From NCBI RefSeq assembly GCF_002750855.1, contig NZ_NWUC01000004.1, positions 124,001 through 188,000 on the forward strand: 64,000 nucleotides of DNA, in the 5' to 3' direction. The DNA comes from Neopararhizobium haloflavum (GTDB taxonomy: Bacteria; Pseudomonadota; Alphaproteobacteria; Rhizobiales; Rhizobiaceae). The notes under the pieces were generated by a model that ran no database searches, was not told where the DNA came from, and worked only from the letters and a program-made list of their open reading frames with translations. Positions within the stretch are counted from its first letter, which is position 1. Every line of letters starts with the position of its first letter. The position numbers and the translations under genes were made by a program. This document shows positions 48,652 to 57,255 of this stretch, one piece after another.

Positions 48652-48905
48652 AGACGAAACTGGTTTATTTCGCCTGGGTGCGCGAGCGCATCGGACGATC
48701 CGACGAGGAGATCGAGGTTCCCGACGGCGTCGTGACCGTTGGCGAATTGTTGAATCATCTCAAGGCGCGCGGCGAGGAATATGAAGCGGCGCTTCAATAT
48801 CCAGAAGCGATCCGCGTTGCCATCGACCACGAGCATGTCGGCCATGGCGAGCCGCTGGGTACGCCGCGCGAGATTGCCCTCTTCCCGCCGATGACCGGAG
48901 GCTGA
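48648..48905 (+). CDS. moaD: Molybdopterin synthase sulphur-carrier subunit
   Basis: An 85-residue ubiquitin-like protein whose C-terminal Gly-Gly (PPMTGG) is thiocarboxylated and donates sulphur to precursor Z. It begins MKTKLVYFAWVRERIG, typical of MoaD, with ATG overlapping the pgsA stop (ATGA). It is followed two bases later by moaE, its partner in molybdopterin synthase. The cofactor is needed by the molybdopterin oxidoreductase encoded at 39-41 kb, among others. Confidence 0.95.
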   Translation: MKTKLVYFAWVRERIGRSDEEIEVPDGVVTVGELLNHLKARGEEYEAALQYPEAIRVAIDHEHVGHGEPLGTPREIALFPPMTGG

Positions 48906-48907
48906 CG

Positions 48908-49384
48908 ATGGCGATGCGGCCAGAAATCCGCGTTCAGCGCGAGGATTTCGACGTGACTGAAGAAGTCCGCCGCATGACCAACGCTCGCACCGATGTCGGA
49001 GCGGTGGTGACCTTCTGCGGTTTATGCCGCGACGACGGCGGCTCGCTTTCGGCGCTGGAACTCGAACACTACCCCGGCATGGCCGAAGCCCAGATGCGCC
49101 GCATTGCCGAAGAAGCGGGCGAACGTTGGCTGTTGAGTGGGCTGACGGCGGTTCATCGCTTCGGTCTCATACGGCCGGGCGAGAACATCGTGCTTGTCGT
49201 GGCGGCATCAATGCACCGTCAAGCGGCCTTCGACGGTGCCAATTTCATGATGGACTATTTGAAGACCAGCGCACCCTTCTGGAAGAAAGAGCATCTGCTC
49301 TCAGGTGCCAGCGGATCCTGGGTGGAGGCAAAGGACACCGACGACGCGGCCCTTCGGCGCTGGCGCGGCTCCGCAGCGGACTGA
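48908..49384 (+). CDS. moaE: Molybdopterin synthase catalytic subunit
   Basis: Large subunit of molybdopterin synthase, which converts precursor Z to molybdopterin with sulphur carried by MoaD. The 158-residue protein has GAVVTFCGLCRD, LELEHYPGMAEAQM, the HRFG loop and KTSAPFWKKE, which contains the active-site lysines. It follows moaD after two bases. The gap of 131 bases before cysH contains no other gene. Confidence 0.95.
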   Translation: MAMRPEIRVQREDFDVTEEVRRMTNARTDVGAVVTFCGLCRDDGGSLSALELEHYPGMAEAQMRRIAEEAGERWLLSGLTAVHRFGLIRPGENIVLVVAASMHRQAAFDGANFMMDYLKTSAPFWKKEHLLSGASGSWVEAKDTDDAALRRWRGSAAD

Positions 49385-49515
49385 TTTTTCGGTGGGGCGC
49401 CAACCCGCCCAAGAGTTTTCCAAACCCCGACCCTTTGCCGGCATACCGTGCCTCGTCTTTCGGCGCTGCCATCGGCAATCTCGCTGCCTGAAGCGAAGAC
49501 CCGATAAGGTGAGCC

Positions 49516-50265
49516 ATGACGCCAGACGAAGCCCAGACGCTGATCGATGAAATCGCCAGCCAATTCGCTGCCAGGACGCTGGAAGAGCGTCTGGCCTGGC
49601 TTCACGATAGCGGGCGCCGCATCGTTTTCACCACCAGCCTTGGTATCGAAGATCAGGTGGTCACGGATGGACTGGCAAGCGCCCTGCCTTCCGCTTCTAT
49701 CGTCACGCTCGATACCGGAAGGCTGTTCGACGAGACGCTTGCGCTCATTACCGAGACCGAACGCCATTACGGGATCGCTATCGAGCGCTTCAAGCCAGAA
49801 GCCGAGAAGATCGACAGGTTCGTCGCGACTTATGGCCTGAACGGATTTTACGAAAGCGTCGCTGCTCGTCACGCCTGCTGCGGCGTGCGAAAGGTGGAAC
49901 CGCTCGGCCGCGCGCTGGCTGGCGCGGATGTCTGGATCACCGGCTTGCGGCGCGGTCAATCGGCAGCGCGCGGCGCCGTCGCATTTGCGGAGTGGGATTC
50001 GGATCACGAAGTGCTTAAGGTCAACCCGCTGGCTGACTGGTCGCTTGCCGAGATCAGGCAACGGGTTCAGGATCGCGCGATCCCGATCAACCCGCTGCAC
50101 GCGCGCGGATATCCCTCGATCGGCTGCGCGCCATGCACCCGCGCCGTCAAACCGGGAGAGGATGAGCGCGCGGGCCGCTGGTGGTGGGAGAACGACACGC
50201 AGCGCGAATGCGGATTGCACGTCGCCGGCGCAGCATCGGAACTGCCAGCGCGACAGAACGCATGA
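49516..50265 (+). CDS. cysH: Phosphoadenylyl/adenylyl-sulphate reductase
   Basis: Reduces activated sulphate to sulphite in assimilation. The 249-residue protein has the TSLGIEDQVV loop, LDTGRLFDETL, and two cysteine pairs, C121-C122 (ACCGVRKVEPL) and C204/C207 (GCAPCTRAV). These bind a 4Fe-4S cluster and mark the APS-reductase type. The catalytic cysteine is C232 in ECGLHV. No other sulphate genes are adjacent. A strong bidirectional terminator follows. Confidence 0.94.
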   Translation: MTPDEAQTLIDEIASQFAARTLEERLAWLHDSGRRIVFTTSLGIEDQVVTDGLASALPSASIVTLDTGRLFDETLALITETERHYGIAIERFKPEAEKIDRFVATYGLNGFYESVAARHACCGVRKVEPLGRALAGADVWITGLRRGQSAARGAVAFAEWDSDHEVLKVNPLADWSLAEIRQRVQDRAIPINPLHARGYPSIGCAPCTRAVKPGEDERAGRWWWENDTQRECGLHVAGAASELPARQNA

Positions 50266-50288
50266 TCGGACTTCACGACTGATCTCAC

Positions 50289-50320
50289 AAAAAAGCCGGA
50301 GCACCCGCCCCGGCTTTTTT
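50289..50320. terminator. Bidirectional rho-independent terminator between cysH and ndk
   Basis: A perfect 11-base-pair stem, AAAAAAGCCGG with CCGGCTTTTTT, closes a ten-base loop. It carries a T run on the plus strand and, by symmetry, on the minus strand. It lies between two convergent genes and is the clearest terminator in the window. Confidence 0.92.
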
Positions 50321-50363
50321 CGAGTCATTTCAGAACTTTGCGCGCTTGTCCCGCAGTTCTGAT

Positions 50364-50786
50364 TCAGCCGACGACTTCCGTGCCGGAGAACCAGTAGGCG
50401 ATTTCCTCGGCTGCCGTTTCCGGCGCGTCCGAACCATGGACCGAATTCTCTCCGATGGAGATTGCATAGGTCTTGCGGACGGTGCCTTCGGCGGCATCCT
50501 TCGGATTGGTCGCGCCCATGACTTCGCGGTTCTTGGCGATCGCATTCTCGCCTTCGAGAACCTGGACAACGGTCGGACCGGACGACATGAATTCCGTCAG
50601 TTCCTGGAAGAACGGACGTTCCTTGTGCACGGCGTAGAAGCCTTCGGCTTCGCGCAGGCTCATCCATACGCGCTTGGACGCAACGACGCGCAGGCCGGCG
50701 TCTTCCAGCATCTTGGTAATGGCGCCAGTGAGGTTACGCTTGGTGGCGTCGGGCTTGATCATCGAAAAGGTGCGTTCGATAGCCAT
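50364..50786 (-). CDS. ndk: Nucleoside diphosphate kinase
   Basis: Moves the terminal phosphate of ATP to other nucleoside diphosphates through a phosphohistidine. The 140-residue protein starts [15 protein letters not shown] and contains [16 protein letters not shown]. The phospho-accepting H117 lies in [13 protein letters not shown]. Length and motifs are standard. An AAGGAT lies ahead of the ATG. It is a single gene, convergent with cysH and separated by 81 bases from the GST upstream. Confidence 0.97.
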   Translation of the reverse strand: MAIERTFSMIKPDATKRNLTGAITKMLEDAGLRVVASKRVWMSLREAEGFYAVHKERPFFQELTEFMSSGPTVVQVLEGENAIAKNREVMGATNPKDAAEGTVRKTYAISIGENSVHGSDAPETAAEEIAYWFSGTEVVG

Positions 50787-50867
50787 TGTCTATCCTTGTT
50801 GATCTTGGGAGTGTCGGGAAGATTGGCGGCCTCCATAGCCGCCGCGCCCGGCAATGACAAGTCCCGC

Positions 50868-51560
50868 TCAGGCCGCCGCCGGCGTCTTTCGGCCCAGGCC
50901 ATCATGCAGATCAAGGCAGCGATCGAACCAGTCGAGCACGGGATCGTCCCGCTCCAGCAGCGGATCTGGCGATACGATACGGATCCATTGCAGTGAACCG
51001 AAGACGATGTAATCCGCGAAAAGCGGGGTCTGGCCTCCGATATATGGCTGGTGGGCGAACATCGCGCGCAGCGGTTGCAGCCGGCCGCGCAATTCGGGCA
51101 GTTTTTCCACACCCCGCTCTTTGGCCTCGCTGAGCGTAGCCCCGAAGCGCGCTTCGCGCGATTTGCGGAAATAAGTCTGGTCCGTTGGAGACAGGCAATC
51201 GTGGATATCCATGACCGCGGCCATTCCGAGCACGGCGTTCAACTGGGTCTGCGTCCAGCTTTCCACGAAGCGCGCCATCGCTTCGCCACCCGGCCCGCCG
51301 AAAAGCGCGGGGCGATCAGGATGGGTCTTTTCCAGATACAGGGCGATCTGGAAGGAATCCGACACGATACGCTCGCCATCGCGGATGACCGGAACGGTCT
51401 TGCCGGCGCCTTCGATGCCGGTGATCCCGGTGAATGGCGTCTTGACGCTCGTCCAATCGAGCCCCTTGTGGGCAAGCGCCATCGCCACCTTCCAGCAATG
51501 CGGGCTGAAAGGTCGCGTCTCGTCCTTGCCCACGAGTTCATAAAGGGTGATCGTCATCAT
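50868..51560 (-). CDS. Glutathione S-transferase family protein (third of three)
   Basis: A 230-residue GST. The N-terminal domain reads TLYELVGKDETRPFSPHCWKVAMAL, with the serine of FSPHCW at the expected thiol-activating position, as in beta-etherase-like GSTs. GKTVPVIRDGE and SDSFQIALYLEKT form the glutathione site, and a helical C-terminal domain follows. Its similarity to LigE/LigF-type enzymes is by pattern only. It is divergent from the DinB gene across about 90 bases. Confidence 0.87.
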   Translation of the reverse strand: MMTITLYELVGKDETRPFSPHCWKVAMALAHKGLDWTSVKTPFTGITGIEGAGKTVPVIRDGERIVSDSFQIALYLEKTHPDRPALFGGPGGEAMARFVESWTQTQLNAVLGMAAVMDIHDCLSPTDQTYFRKSREARFGATLSEAKERGVEKLPELRGRLQPLRAMFAHQPYIGGQTPLFADYIVFGSLQWIRIVSPDPLLERDDPVLDWFDRCLDLHDGLGRKTPAAA

Positions 51561-51652
51561 GAGCCTTTCGATTGCCCGAGTTGATGCTCCCCTTCTGGCA
51601 CAGCCGGCGGCACACGACTAGTTTTGGCGGCGCGCAACCGGAGCGATGAACG

Positions 51653-52162
51653 ATGAAGAACCATTTCGCGATGTTCGCGGCCTATAATGCCTGGGCCAAT
51701 CTTCGCCTTTATGACGCTGTCGGAACGCTGAGTGACGAAGAACAAAACCGCGACCTTTCGGGTTTCTTCCTGTCGATCATCGGGACACTCAACCACATCC
51801 TCGTGGCCGACCGGATCTGGATGAAGCGATTTTCCGGCGAAGGCGATGCGCCCTTGGCGCTCGATACCATCCTTCATGAGGAGTGTTCTGCGCTGCGCAA
51901 GGCACGCATCGCAGAAGACGAGCGCATCGGTGATTGGCTATCGGCCCTGGATGAGCAAAGCCTTGGCGACATTTTCACCTATGTCACAGCCACGGACCAG
52001 CGAACGATCAGCCAGCCGCTCGCACCAGCCCTTGCCCACGTCTTCAATCATCAGACCCACCACCGCGGACAGGTCCATGGGATGCTCTCGCAGCTCGGCA
52101 GGACGCCGCCCTCGCTCGACCTGGTCTACTTTCAACGGCAAACCGGCCTTGCGAATACCTAA
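51653..52162 (+). CDS. DinB-family metal-binding protein
   Basis: A 169-residue four-helix-bundle protein. The metal-binding histidines typical of the family are in GTLNHILVADRIW and in NHQTHHRGQVHGML. It begins MKNHFAMFAAYNAWANLRL, a usual opening for this group. Some relatives are thiol-dependent S-transferases (bacillithiol or mycothiol), but here no thiol can be inferred. The neighbouring GST on the other strand is suggestive only. Its last four bases overlap the end of the convergent EamA gene. Confidence 0.88.
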   Translation: MKNHFAMFAAYNAWANLRLYDAVGTLSDEEQNRDLSGFFLSIIGTLNHILVADRIWMKRFSGEGDAPLALDTILHEECSALRKARIAEDERIGDWLSALDEQSLGDIFTYVTATDQRTISQPLAPALAHVFNHQTHHRGQVHGMLSQLGRTPPSLDLVYFQRQTGLANT

Positions 52163-53004
52163 CGCTGCATTCGCAGCAATACCGCGCCCGACAGCGTGAC
52201 GAAGGTCGACACGATCTTGACGAGGTTGATGCGTTCCTTGAGGAAGACCGCGCCGATGGCGAGGGCAAAAATGACACTGGTTTCGCGCAAGGCGGAGACC
52301 AGCGCGATCGGTGCCTGGGTAAAGGCCCAGGTAATCAGGGCGTAGGCAACGAACGACAGCGGCCCCCCGATCATCAGCGAGCGCGCGCAACGCGTCAGCG
52401 CCTTTGGAACCACGTCGCGTCGCACCACCGTGAGCGCGATGGCCATCATGATGCAGTTGATGAGCGAACTTGCGCCGTAAAATGACAGGCTATCGCCGGC
52501 AATGCGCGCGCCCGCACCGTCGTTCAGGGAATAGCCCGAGATGAAAAGGCCCGTCATCAGCGCAAGTCCGCAGGACAGAAGGTCGAGCCGCCCGTCGCTT
52601 CGTGCGGTCAGTACGAGACTGGCAAGACCGGACGCGATCAGTATCACGGCGAGCGTCTCCACGAATGTAAGGGTCTCGCCGAGGAGCAGGCTGGCCAGCA
52701 TGGCGGTGATCAGCGGAGCCACACCACGGGCGATGGGATAGACCTGGCTCAGATCCCCCACGCGATAGGCGTTCATCAGAAAGCAGAAATAGCCCGTATG
52801 GAGGACGGCAGAGGACAGCACGAATGGCCACGCAGCGGCCGGCGGCCAACCCGCATGGAGCAAGGCAGCGATGGCCAGCGGCGCGCTTCCGATTGATACG
52901 GCCAGTGCGCCAGCCGTCTTGTCGACCTCGAATTTCAAAAGCGCGTTCCAGGTCGCATGCAAGACGGCGGCGAGCAGAACGACGATGAGAACGGAAGTGG
53001 GCAT
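52159..53004 (-). CDS. EamA/DMT-family transporter
   Basis: A 281-residue membrane protein with about ten spans in two EamA repeats. MPTSVLIVVLLAAVLHATWNALLKFEVDK opens the first, with VGDLSQVYPIARGVAPL in it. SLVGA-like helices and ALRETSVIFALAIGAVFLKERI close the second. The HATWNALLK start is typical of a subgroup that moves polyamine-like or phosphonate-related compounds, though the substrate is not established. It lies downstream of the TetR regulator with an inverted repeat between them. Confidence 0.87.
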   Translation of the reverse strand: MPTSVLIVVLLAAVLHATWNALLKFEVDKTAGALAVSIGSAPLAIAALLHAGWPPAAAWPFVLSSAVLHTGYFCFLMNAYRVGDLSQVYPIARGVAPLITAMLASLLLGETLTFVETLAVILIASGLASLVLTARSDGRLDLLSCGLALMTGLFISGYSLNDGAGARIAGDSLSFYGASSLINCIMMAIALTVVRRDVVPKALTRCARSLMIGGPLSFVAYALITWAFTQAPIALVSALRETSVIFALAIGAVFLKERINLVKIVSTFVTLSGAVLLRMQR

Positions 53005-53045
53005 GAACAGGCTTTCGATACGAACTCACCCGTCATAGACCCCTT

Positions 53046-53074
53046 CGCCCATGCACGGAAGCCGTGCATGGGCG
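53046..53074. repeat. Perfect 13-base inverted repeat between the TetR and EamA genes
   Basis: CGCCCATGCACGG is followed after AAG by CCGTGCATGGGCG, a perfect 13-base-pair stem with a three-base loop. It lies just after the TetR gene on the minus strand and before the EamA start. There is no T run on the minus strand, so it is either a weak terminator or an mRNA processing/stability element. Confidence 0.6.
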
Positions 53075-53095
53075 TTGCGAGAGAAGGAGAGCTGT

Positions 53096-53734
53096 TTAGG
53101 CAGGCTCGCGCTCATAGGCCACAAGGGGCGGCGTGAACAACAGCTTGATGTAGCTGCGGAAGGCCATGATCTGCTGCTCCAGTATGCGCGGATCGTCCAG
53201 CGCCTTTGACATGATTATCCCGCCATCGACCACGCAGGAGAGCATCGCCCCCACACGGTCAAGTTCGATCGCATCGCGAGGGGCGTAGCTTGCGTCTATG
53301 CGCGCCAGCGCCGAGCGAAAACGATCGTTCCAGCGCATCACGGCCGTCTGATAGATGGCCCGAATTTCCCGGTCGAATAGACGTTCCTGGTAGCAATAGG
53401 TCGCAATCAGGCAACCGGGATGGCCGTTGGGCAGATCCGCCATCGCCTCTGCGAGAAGCTTCAGTCCGATCAGGAAGGACTGGAGCGGATCGTCGGAAAG
53501 TTCATCGGCTCGTCCGAAAAGATCATCGAAAATCCGGTCATTCTCGGCGATATATCGGACCAGCATGGCCTTCGCGAGTTCGTTCTTGTCCTTGAAATGG
53601 TAGAAGAATCCACTCTTGGTGATGCCGGCCGCCGCGATCACTTCCTCAATCGAGGTCGCGCCGAAGCCTTTCGCAAGGACCGCCTGTTCGGCAATCTCAA
53701 GAATGCGCTCACGCGTTTCGCTGCCACGCGCCAT
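53096..53734 (-). CDS. TetR-family transcriptional regulator
   Basis: A 212-residue repressor. The helix-turn-helix runs from RILEIAEQAVLAKGF to SIEEVIAAAGITKSGFFYHFKDKNELAKAM. The C-terminal ligand and dimer domain contains GCLIATYCYQERLFDREIRAIY. I start at MARGSETRERIL, which has GGGGAG seven bases ahead. An ATG nine codons earlier falls inside the candidate operator. It is divergent from the homocysteine S-methyltransferase-like gene. It may also govern the EamA gene 91 bases downstream. Confidence 0.9.
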   Translation of the reverse strand: MARGSETRERILEIAEQAVLAKGFGATSIEEVIAAAGITKSGFFYHFKDKNELAKAMLVRYIAENDRIFDDLFGRADELSDDPLQSFLIGLKLLAEAMADLPNGHPGCLIATYCYQERLFDREIRAIYQTAVMRWNDRFRSALARIDASYAPRDAIELDRVGAMLSCVVDGGIIMSKALDDPRILEQQIMAFRSYIKLLFTPPLVAYEREPA

Positions 53735-53750
53735 GCCTCCACTCCCCGAA

Positions 53751-53771
53751 AACTGTACCATCGGTCAAGTT
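53751..53771. promoter_or_regulatory. Candidate TetR-family operator
   Basis: AACTGTACC, three bases, then GGTCAAGTT: a 9-3-9 palindrome matching at seven of nine positions. The GACCGAT/ATCGGTC-like centre is common for TetR-family operators. It lies 17 bases before the TetR start codon, overlapping its probable promoter. The half-site ACTTGACC recurs at 53865-53872, ahead of the divergent gene. Confidence 0.5.
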
Positions 53772-53957
53772 ATGGCAGCGGGCATCGTACCACACCACGG
53801 CATGTGAATGCCTCAGCGAAGTGCAAGCTTCGGAGCAACAAGGGCTTTTCTTGGCGTGATGCCGACTTGACCATGAGCTTGCTAGTTTCGCCCCGGCAAA
53901 CGGGCACAATTCCGGCACTCCGCCCACCGAATTGGGCGTCAACCGGGAGACCCTGCA

Positions 53958-54908
53958 ATGACGAGGTATCGCCACCATCTGCCACAGCTTGCTGGCGGCA
54001 CGTTTCTGACCGACGGCGGGATGGAAACCACCCTGATATTCCACGATGGCATCGATCTTCCGCATTTCGCGGCATTCATCCTTCTGGACACAGCGGAAGG
54101 CCGCCAGGCGCTTGACGCCTATTATCGCCGCTATCTCAACCTGGCACGCGCCCAGGGCACTGGCTTCATTCTCGACAGTGCGACCTGGCGGGCGAATCCG
54201 GACTGGGGCGAAAAGCTCGGCTACGATGCCGTACGGCTGGCCGACGCGAACCGGCGATCGATCGACATGCTGGCCGCGATCCGCGAAGACTTCGACCGTC
54301 CGGGTGCCGCGCACGTGATCAGCGGCGCGATCGGTCCACGCGGCGACGGCTACAAGGCCGGTCGAATGAATGCGGCGGAAGCCGAAGACTACCATTCCGC
54401 CCAGATCGCCGCGTTCGCCTCAACGGAGGCAGACATGGTGAGCGGCTTCACGATTACCAATGTCGAGGAAGCGGTCGGCATCGCCCGCGCGGCGGCGGCA
54501 CGCGCCATGCCCGTCGTCATCTCCTTCACGGTCGAAACCGACGGACGCCTCATCACCGGCCCCACGATTGCCGAAGCGATCGAGCAGACCGACGAGGCGA
54601 CGCTGGCGGCACCGGCTTACTACATGATCAACTGCGCGCATCCGACCCATTTCGCAGATCAGTTGGCCAGATCGGGCCGTTGGCGAGCACGCATCGGAGG
54701 GCTGCGCGCGAATGCCTCCACCAAGAGCCATGCGGAGCTTGACGAATCGCCAACGCTCGATCCCGGCGATCCGCACGACCTTGGTGAGCGGTACCGTCAG
54801 TTGATGCGTCTCCTGCCCTCGCTGCGGGTGATGGGCGGTTGTTGCGGCACGGATCACCGGCATCTGGCAGCGATCTGCGAAGCTTGCCTCCCAGCAAGGG
54901 CTGCCTGA
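53958..54908 (+). CDS. Homocysteine S-methyltransferase-family protein
   Basis: A 316-residue zinc-dependent methyltransferase. The zinc cysteines are C226 in INCAHPTHF and C295-C296 in GGCCGTDHRH, and the barrel starts FLTDGGMETTLIFHDG. The family uses S-methylmethionine, betaine or similar donors to methylate homocysteine or other thiols and selenols. GAMETTL-type openings also occur in demethylases of methylated compounds. The exact donor is unknown. Regulation by the divergent TetR protein is likely. Confidence 0.88.
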   Translation: MTRYRHHLPQLAGGTFLTDGGMETTLIFHDGIDLPHFAAFILLDTAEGRQALDAYYRRYLNLARAQGTGFILDSATWRANPDWGEKLGYDAVRLADANRRSIDMLAAIREDFDRPGAAHVISGAIGPRGDGYKAGRMNAAEAEDYHSAQIAAFASTEADMVSGFTITNVEEAVGIARAAAARAMPVVISFTVETDGRLITGPTIAEAIEQTDEATLAAPAYYMINCAHPTHFADQLARSGRWRARIGGLRANASTKSHAELDESPTLDPGDPHDLGERYRQLMRLLPSLRVMGGCCGTDHRHLAAICEACLPARAA

Positions 54909-54940
54909 CAGAGCTGCATCTTGCCGCAACCTTTTGCTCG

Positions 54941-54974
54941 ATCAATCTGCGCGGACTGCCCACGCAGATTGATC
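54941..54974. repeat. Perfect 12-base inverted repeat before the ABC-F gene
   Basis: GATCAATCTGCG and CGCAGATTGATC form a perfect 12-base-pair stem around a ten-base loop. It lies 32 bases after the methyltransferase stop and 66 before the ABC-F start. There is no T run after it. It may be a terminator, or a leader structure or operator for the ABC-F gene. Confidence 0.6.
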
Positions 54975-55040
54975 CGTTCACCCCCGCAGCATCAGGCAAG
55001 AGGCTTGCCATCCGCGCGTGCCTCAGCCAATACGCCCGAC

Positions 55041-56939
55041 ATGTTGCAGCTATCGGAAATTTCCATTCGCATCGCAGGCCGACTCCTGATCGATCAGGCT
55101 TCGCTGACGTTGCCGGCAGGGACCAAGGCCGGTCTCGTCGGGCGCAACGGTACAGGCAAATCGACGCTCTTTCGGGCCATAACGGGCGAGCTTTCTCCCG
55201 AATCGGGAACCGTATCGGTTCCAAGGCAAGCGCGGATCGGACAGGTCGCGCAGGAAGCGCCCGGCACCGAAGAGGCACTGATCGACATCGTTCTCGCCGC
55301 CGACAAGGAGCGTGCCCGGCTCCTCGCCGAGGCAGAGCATGCCAGCGATGCCCATCGCATCGCGGAAATCCAGACCCGACTCGTGGATATCGACGCCCAT
55401 TCGGCCGAAGCACGCGCGGCAAGCATTCTTGCCGGCCTTGGATTCGATGAAGCGGCGCAGCGACGCCCGGCCTCCAGCTTTTCGGGCGGCTGGCGCATGC
55501 GCGTCTCCCTCGCTTCTGTCCTGTTTGCAGAGCCTGACCTGCTGCTTCTCGACGAGCCGACCAACTATCTCGACCTTGAAGGGACGCTGTGGCTGGAGGA
55601 CTATGTCCGGCGCTATCCCCACACGGTGGTTATCATCAGCCACGACCGGGACCTTTTGAATCGGGCGGTCAACGCGATCGTCAATCTGGAGCATCGCAAG
55701 CTCACCTTCTATCGCGGCCCTTACGACCAGTTCGCGCGGCAGAAGGCCGAGGCGGAAGAGCTGCAGATGAAGATGCGCTCCAAGCAGCAGGCGCAGCGCA
55801 AGCACATGGAAGCCTTCGTCGACCGATTTCGCTACAAGGCGTCCAAGGCACGTCAGGCCCAGTCCCGCATCAAGGCGCTCGAGCGCATGGGTGAGATCGC
55901 AGCCGTCTCGCACGAGCATGTGCACGGGTTCAAGTTTCCCGATCCGGTCAAGGCGGCCGCCTCTCCCATCATCGCCATAGAGAGCGGGTCGGTCGGCTAT
56001 TCGCCGGAAGCGCCCGTCCTGAAGCAGTTGAACCTGCGGATCGACGCGGATGACCGCATCGCGCTGCTCGGCGCCAACGGCAATGGCAAATCGACGTTCG
56101 CCAAGCTGCTCTCCGACCGTCTGCAGCTCGAAACCGGCAAGATGACCGTCTTTGCGGGCCTCAAGATCGGCTTTTTCGCGCAACATCAGCTTGACGATCT
56201 CGTTCCAGACGAGAGCGCCGTCTACCATGTCAGGCGGCTGGTGCCGGACCAGCCGGAGGCGAAGGTGCGTGCGCGCGTAGCGCAGATGGGACTGGCGACC
56301 GAAAAGATGGATACCCCTGCGCGCGACCTCTCGGGTGGAGAAAAGGCGCGTCTCCTGATGGGGCTTGCGACGTTCGACGGGCCCAACCTCCTCATCCTGG
56401 ATGAGCCGACCAACCATCTCGATATCGACAGCCGACAGGCATTGGTCGAGGCGCTGAACACGTTCGATGGCGCCGTGATCCTCATTGCCCACGATCGCCA
56501 CCTTATCGAAGCAACAGTCGATCGGCTCTGGATCGTCGGTGGCGGCACCGTTACCGCCTACGATGGAGATCTCGACGATTACCGCAATCTCATCATCGGC
56601 GGACCGCTGAAGAATTCCGACAAGCGTCGGCTTGCGGAGGAAGCGGCCGAGGAAGAGACGAAGTCGAAGGCTGTGCAACGCAAGATGGCTGCCGACAGGC
56701 GCCGTGAACTGGCGCCGCTGAAGAAGCAGATCACAGCACTCGAGACGCGGACCGTGTCGCTGGAAAAACGGATACGGGAAATCGACCGGCAGTTGGCCGA
56801 CCCATCCGGCTACGGTAACGCTGACAAGATCGCGTCGCTCGGTAAGGAACGCTCCGACTGCGAACGCGCGCTGGTGGAGGCGGAGGAGCGCTGGCTGGAG
56901 CTCTCGGCAGATTACGACGAAGCGCTCTCAGCGCCGTGA
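55041..56939 (+). CDS. ABC-F family ATPase
   Basis: A 632-residue soluble protein with two ABC ATPase domains and no membrane part. Walker A motifs are GRNGTGKST and GANGNGKST. Signatures are FSGGWRMR and LSGGEKAR, and Walker B motifs LLLLDEPTNYLDL and LLILDEPTNHLDI. The inter-domain linker (around 240-290, charged helices with KQQAQRKHMEAF) is the P-site tRNA-interaction motif region. A C-terminal coiled coil follows (about 540-630). It resembles YheS/Uup-type factors that act on the ribosome. Starting at MLQLSEISIRIAG avoids an unrelated upstream stretch. Confidence 0.93.
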   Translation: MLQLSEISIRIAGRLLIDQASLTLPAGTKAGLVGRNGTGKSTLFRAITGELSPESGTVSVPRQARIGQVAQEAPGTEEALIDIVLAADKERARLLAEAEHASDAHRIAEIQTRLVDIDAHSAEARAASILAGLGFDEAAQRRPASSFSGGWRMRVSLASVLFAEPDLLLLDEPTNYLDLEGTLWLEDYVRRYPHTVVIISHDRDLLNRAVNAIVNLEHRKLTFYRGPYDQFARQKAEAEELQMKMRSKQQAQRKHMEAFVDRFRYKASKARQAQSRIKALERMGEIAAVSHEHVHGFKFPDPVKAAASPIIAIESGSVGYSPEAPVLKQLNLRIDADDRIALLGANGNGKSTFAKLLSDRLQLETGKMTVFAGLKIGFFAQHQLDDLVPDESAVYHVRRLVPDQPEAKVRARVAQMGLATEKMDTPARDLSGGEKARLLMGLATFDGPNLLILDEPTNHLDIDSRQALVEALNTFDGAVILIAHDRHLIEATVDRLWIVGGGTVTAYDGDLDDYRNLIIGGPLKNSDKRRLAEEAAEEETKSKAVQRKMAADRRRELAPLKKQITALETRTVSLEKRIREIDRQLADPSGYGNADKIASLGKERSDCERALVEAEERWLELSADYDEALSAP

Positions 56940-56956
56940 GCGACGCCTGGTGATGC

Positions 56957-57232
56957 TCAGTGGGGCGTGATCTTCCATGCGATGTCCGCCCGCGCTTCGA
57001 CGATCGGCGCCATAGGACGGTCGAAATGCAGATTCAGTCCTCGATGCACTGCATAGTTTGCGACCATTGCTGAGATTTCCTGATCGCTCAGCGACACGTT
57101 GGGATGCCAACGCCGCACCGAAGCCAGTCCTTCGGAAATGGATACGGGCCAGTTGCCAGACTGACGATCGGCAAAAAAGGTGGCGATGGCTCTCTCGACA
57201 GCCACACGGTCAACATCTGCAGAGGCTTTCAT
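56957..57232 (-). CDS. Small protein of unknown function
   Basis: A 91-residue protein starting MKASADVDRVAVERAIATFF. It is predicted to be soluble and mostly helical, with a tryptophan-containing middle (RQSGNWPVSISEGLASVRRW) and a DQEISAMVANYAVHRG helix. No family is recognised. GGGAG lies ahead of the start, but that element is in a perfect hairpin. The frame is open 18 codons further upstream. It lies 105 AT-rich bases beyond corA on the same strand and is convergent with the ABC-F gene. Confidence 0.6.
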   Translation of the reverse strand: MKASADVDRVAVERAIATFFADRQSGNWPVSISEGLASVRRWHPNVSLSDQEISAMVANYAVHRGLNLHFDRPMAPIVEARADIAWKITPH

Positions 57233-57237
57233 GGTGC

Positions 57238-57255
57238 TCTCCCAATTGTGGGAGA
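57238..57255 (-). promoter_or_regulatory. Hairpin covering the ribosome-binding site of the small gene
   Basis: On the minus strand TCTCCCA, four bases, then TGGGAGA form a perfect seven-base-pair stem. The 3' arm contains the GGGAG element for the start codon six bases downstream. If folded, it would hide the ribosome site. Confidence 0.5.
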
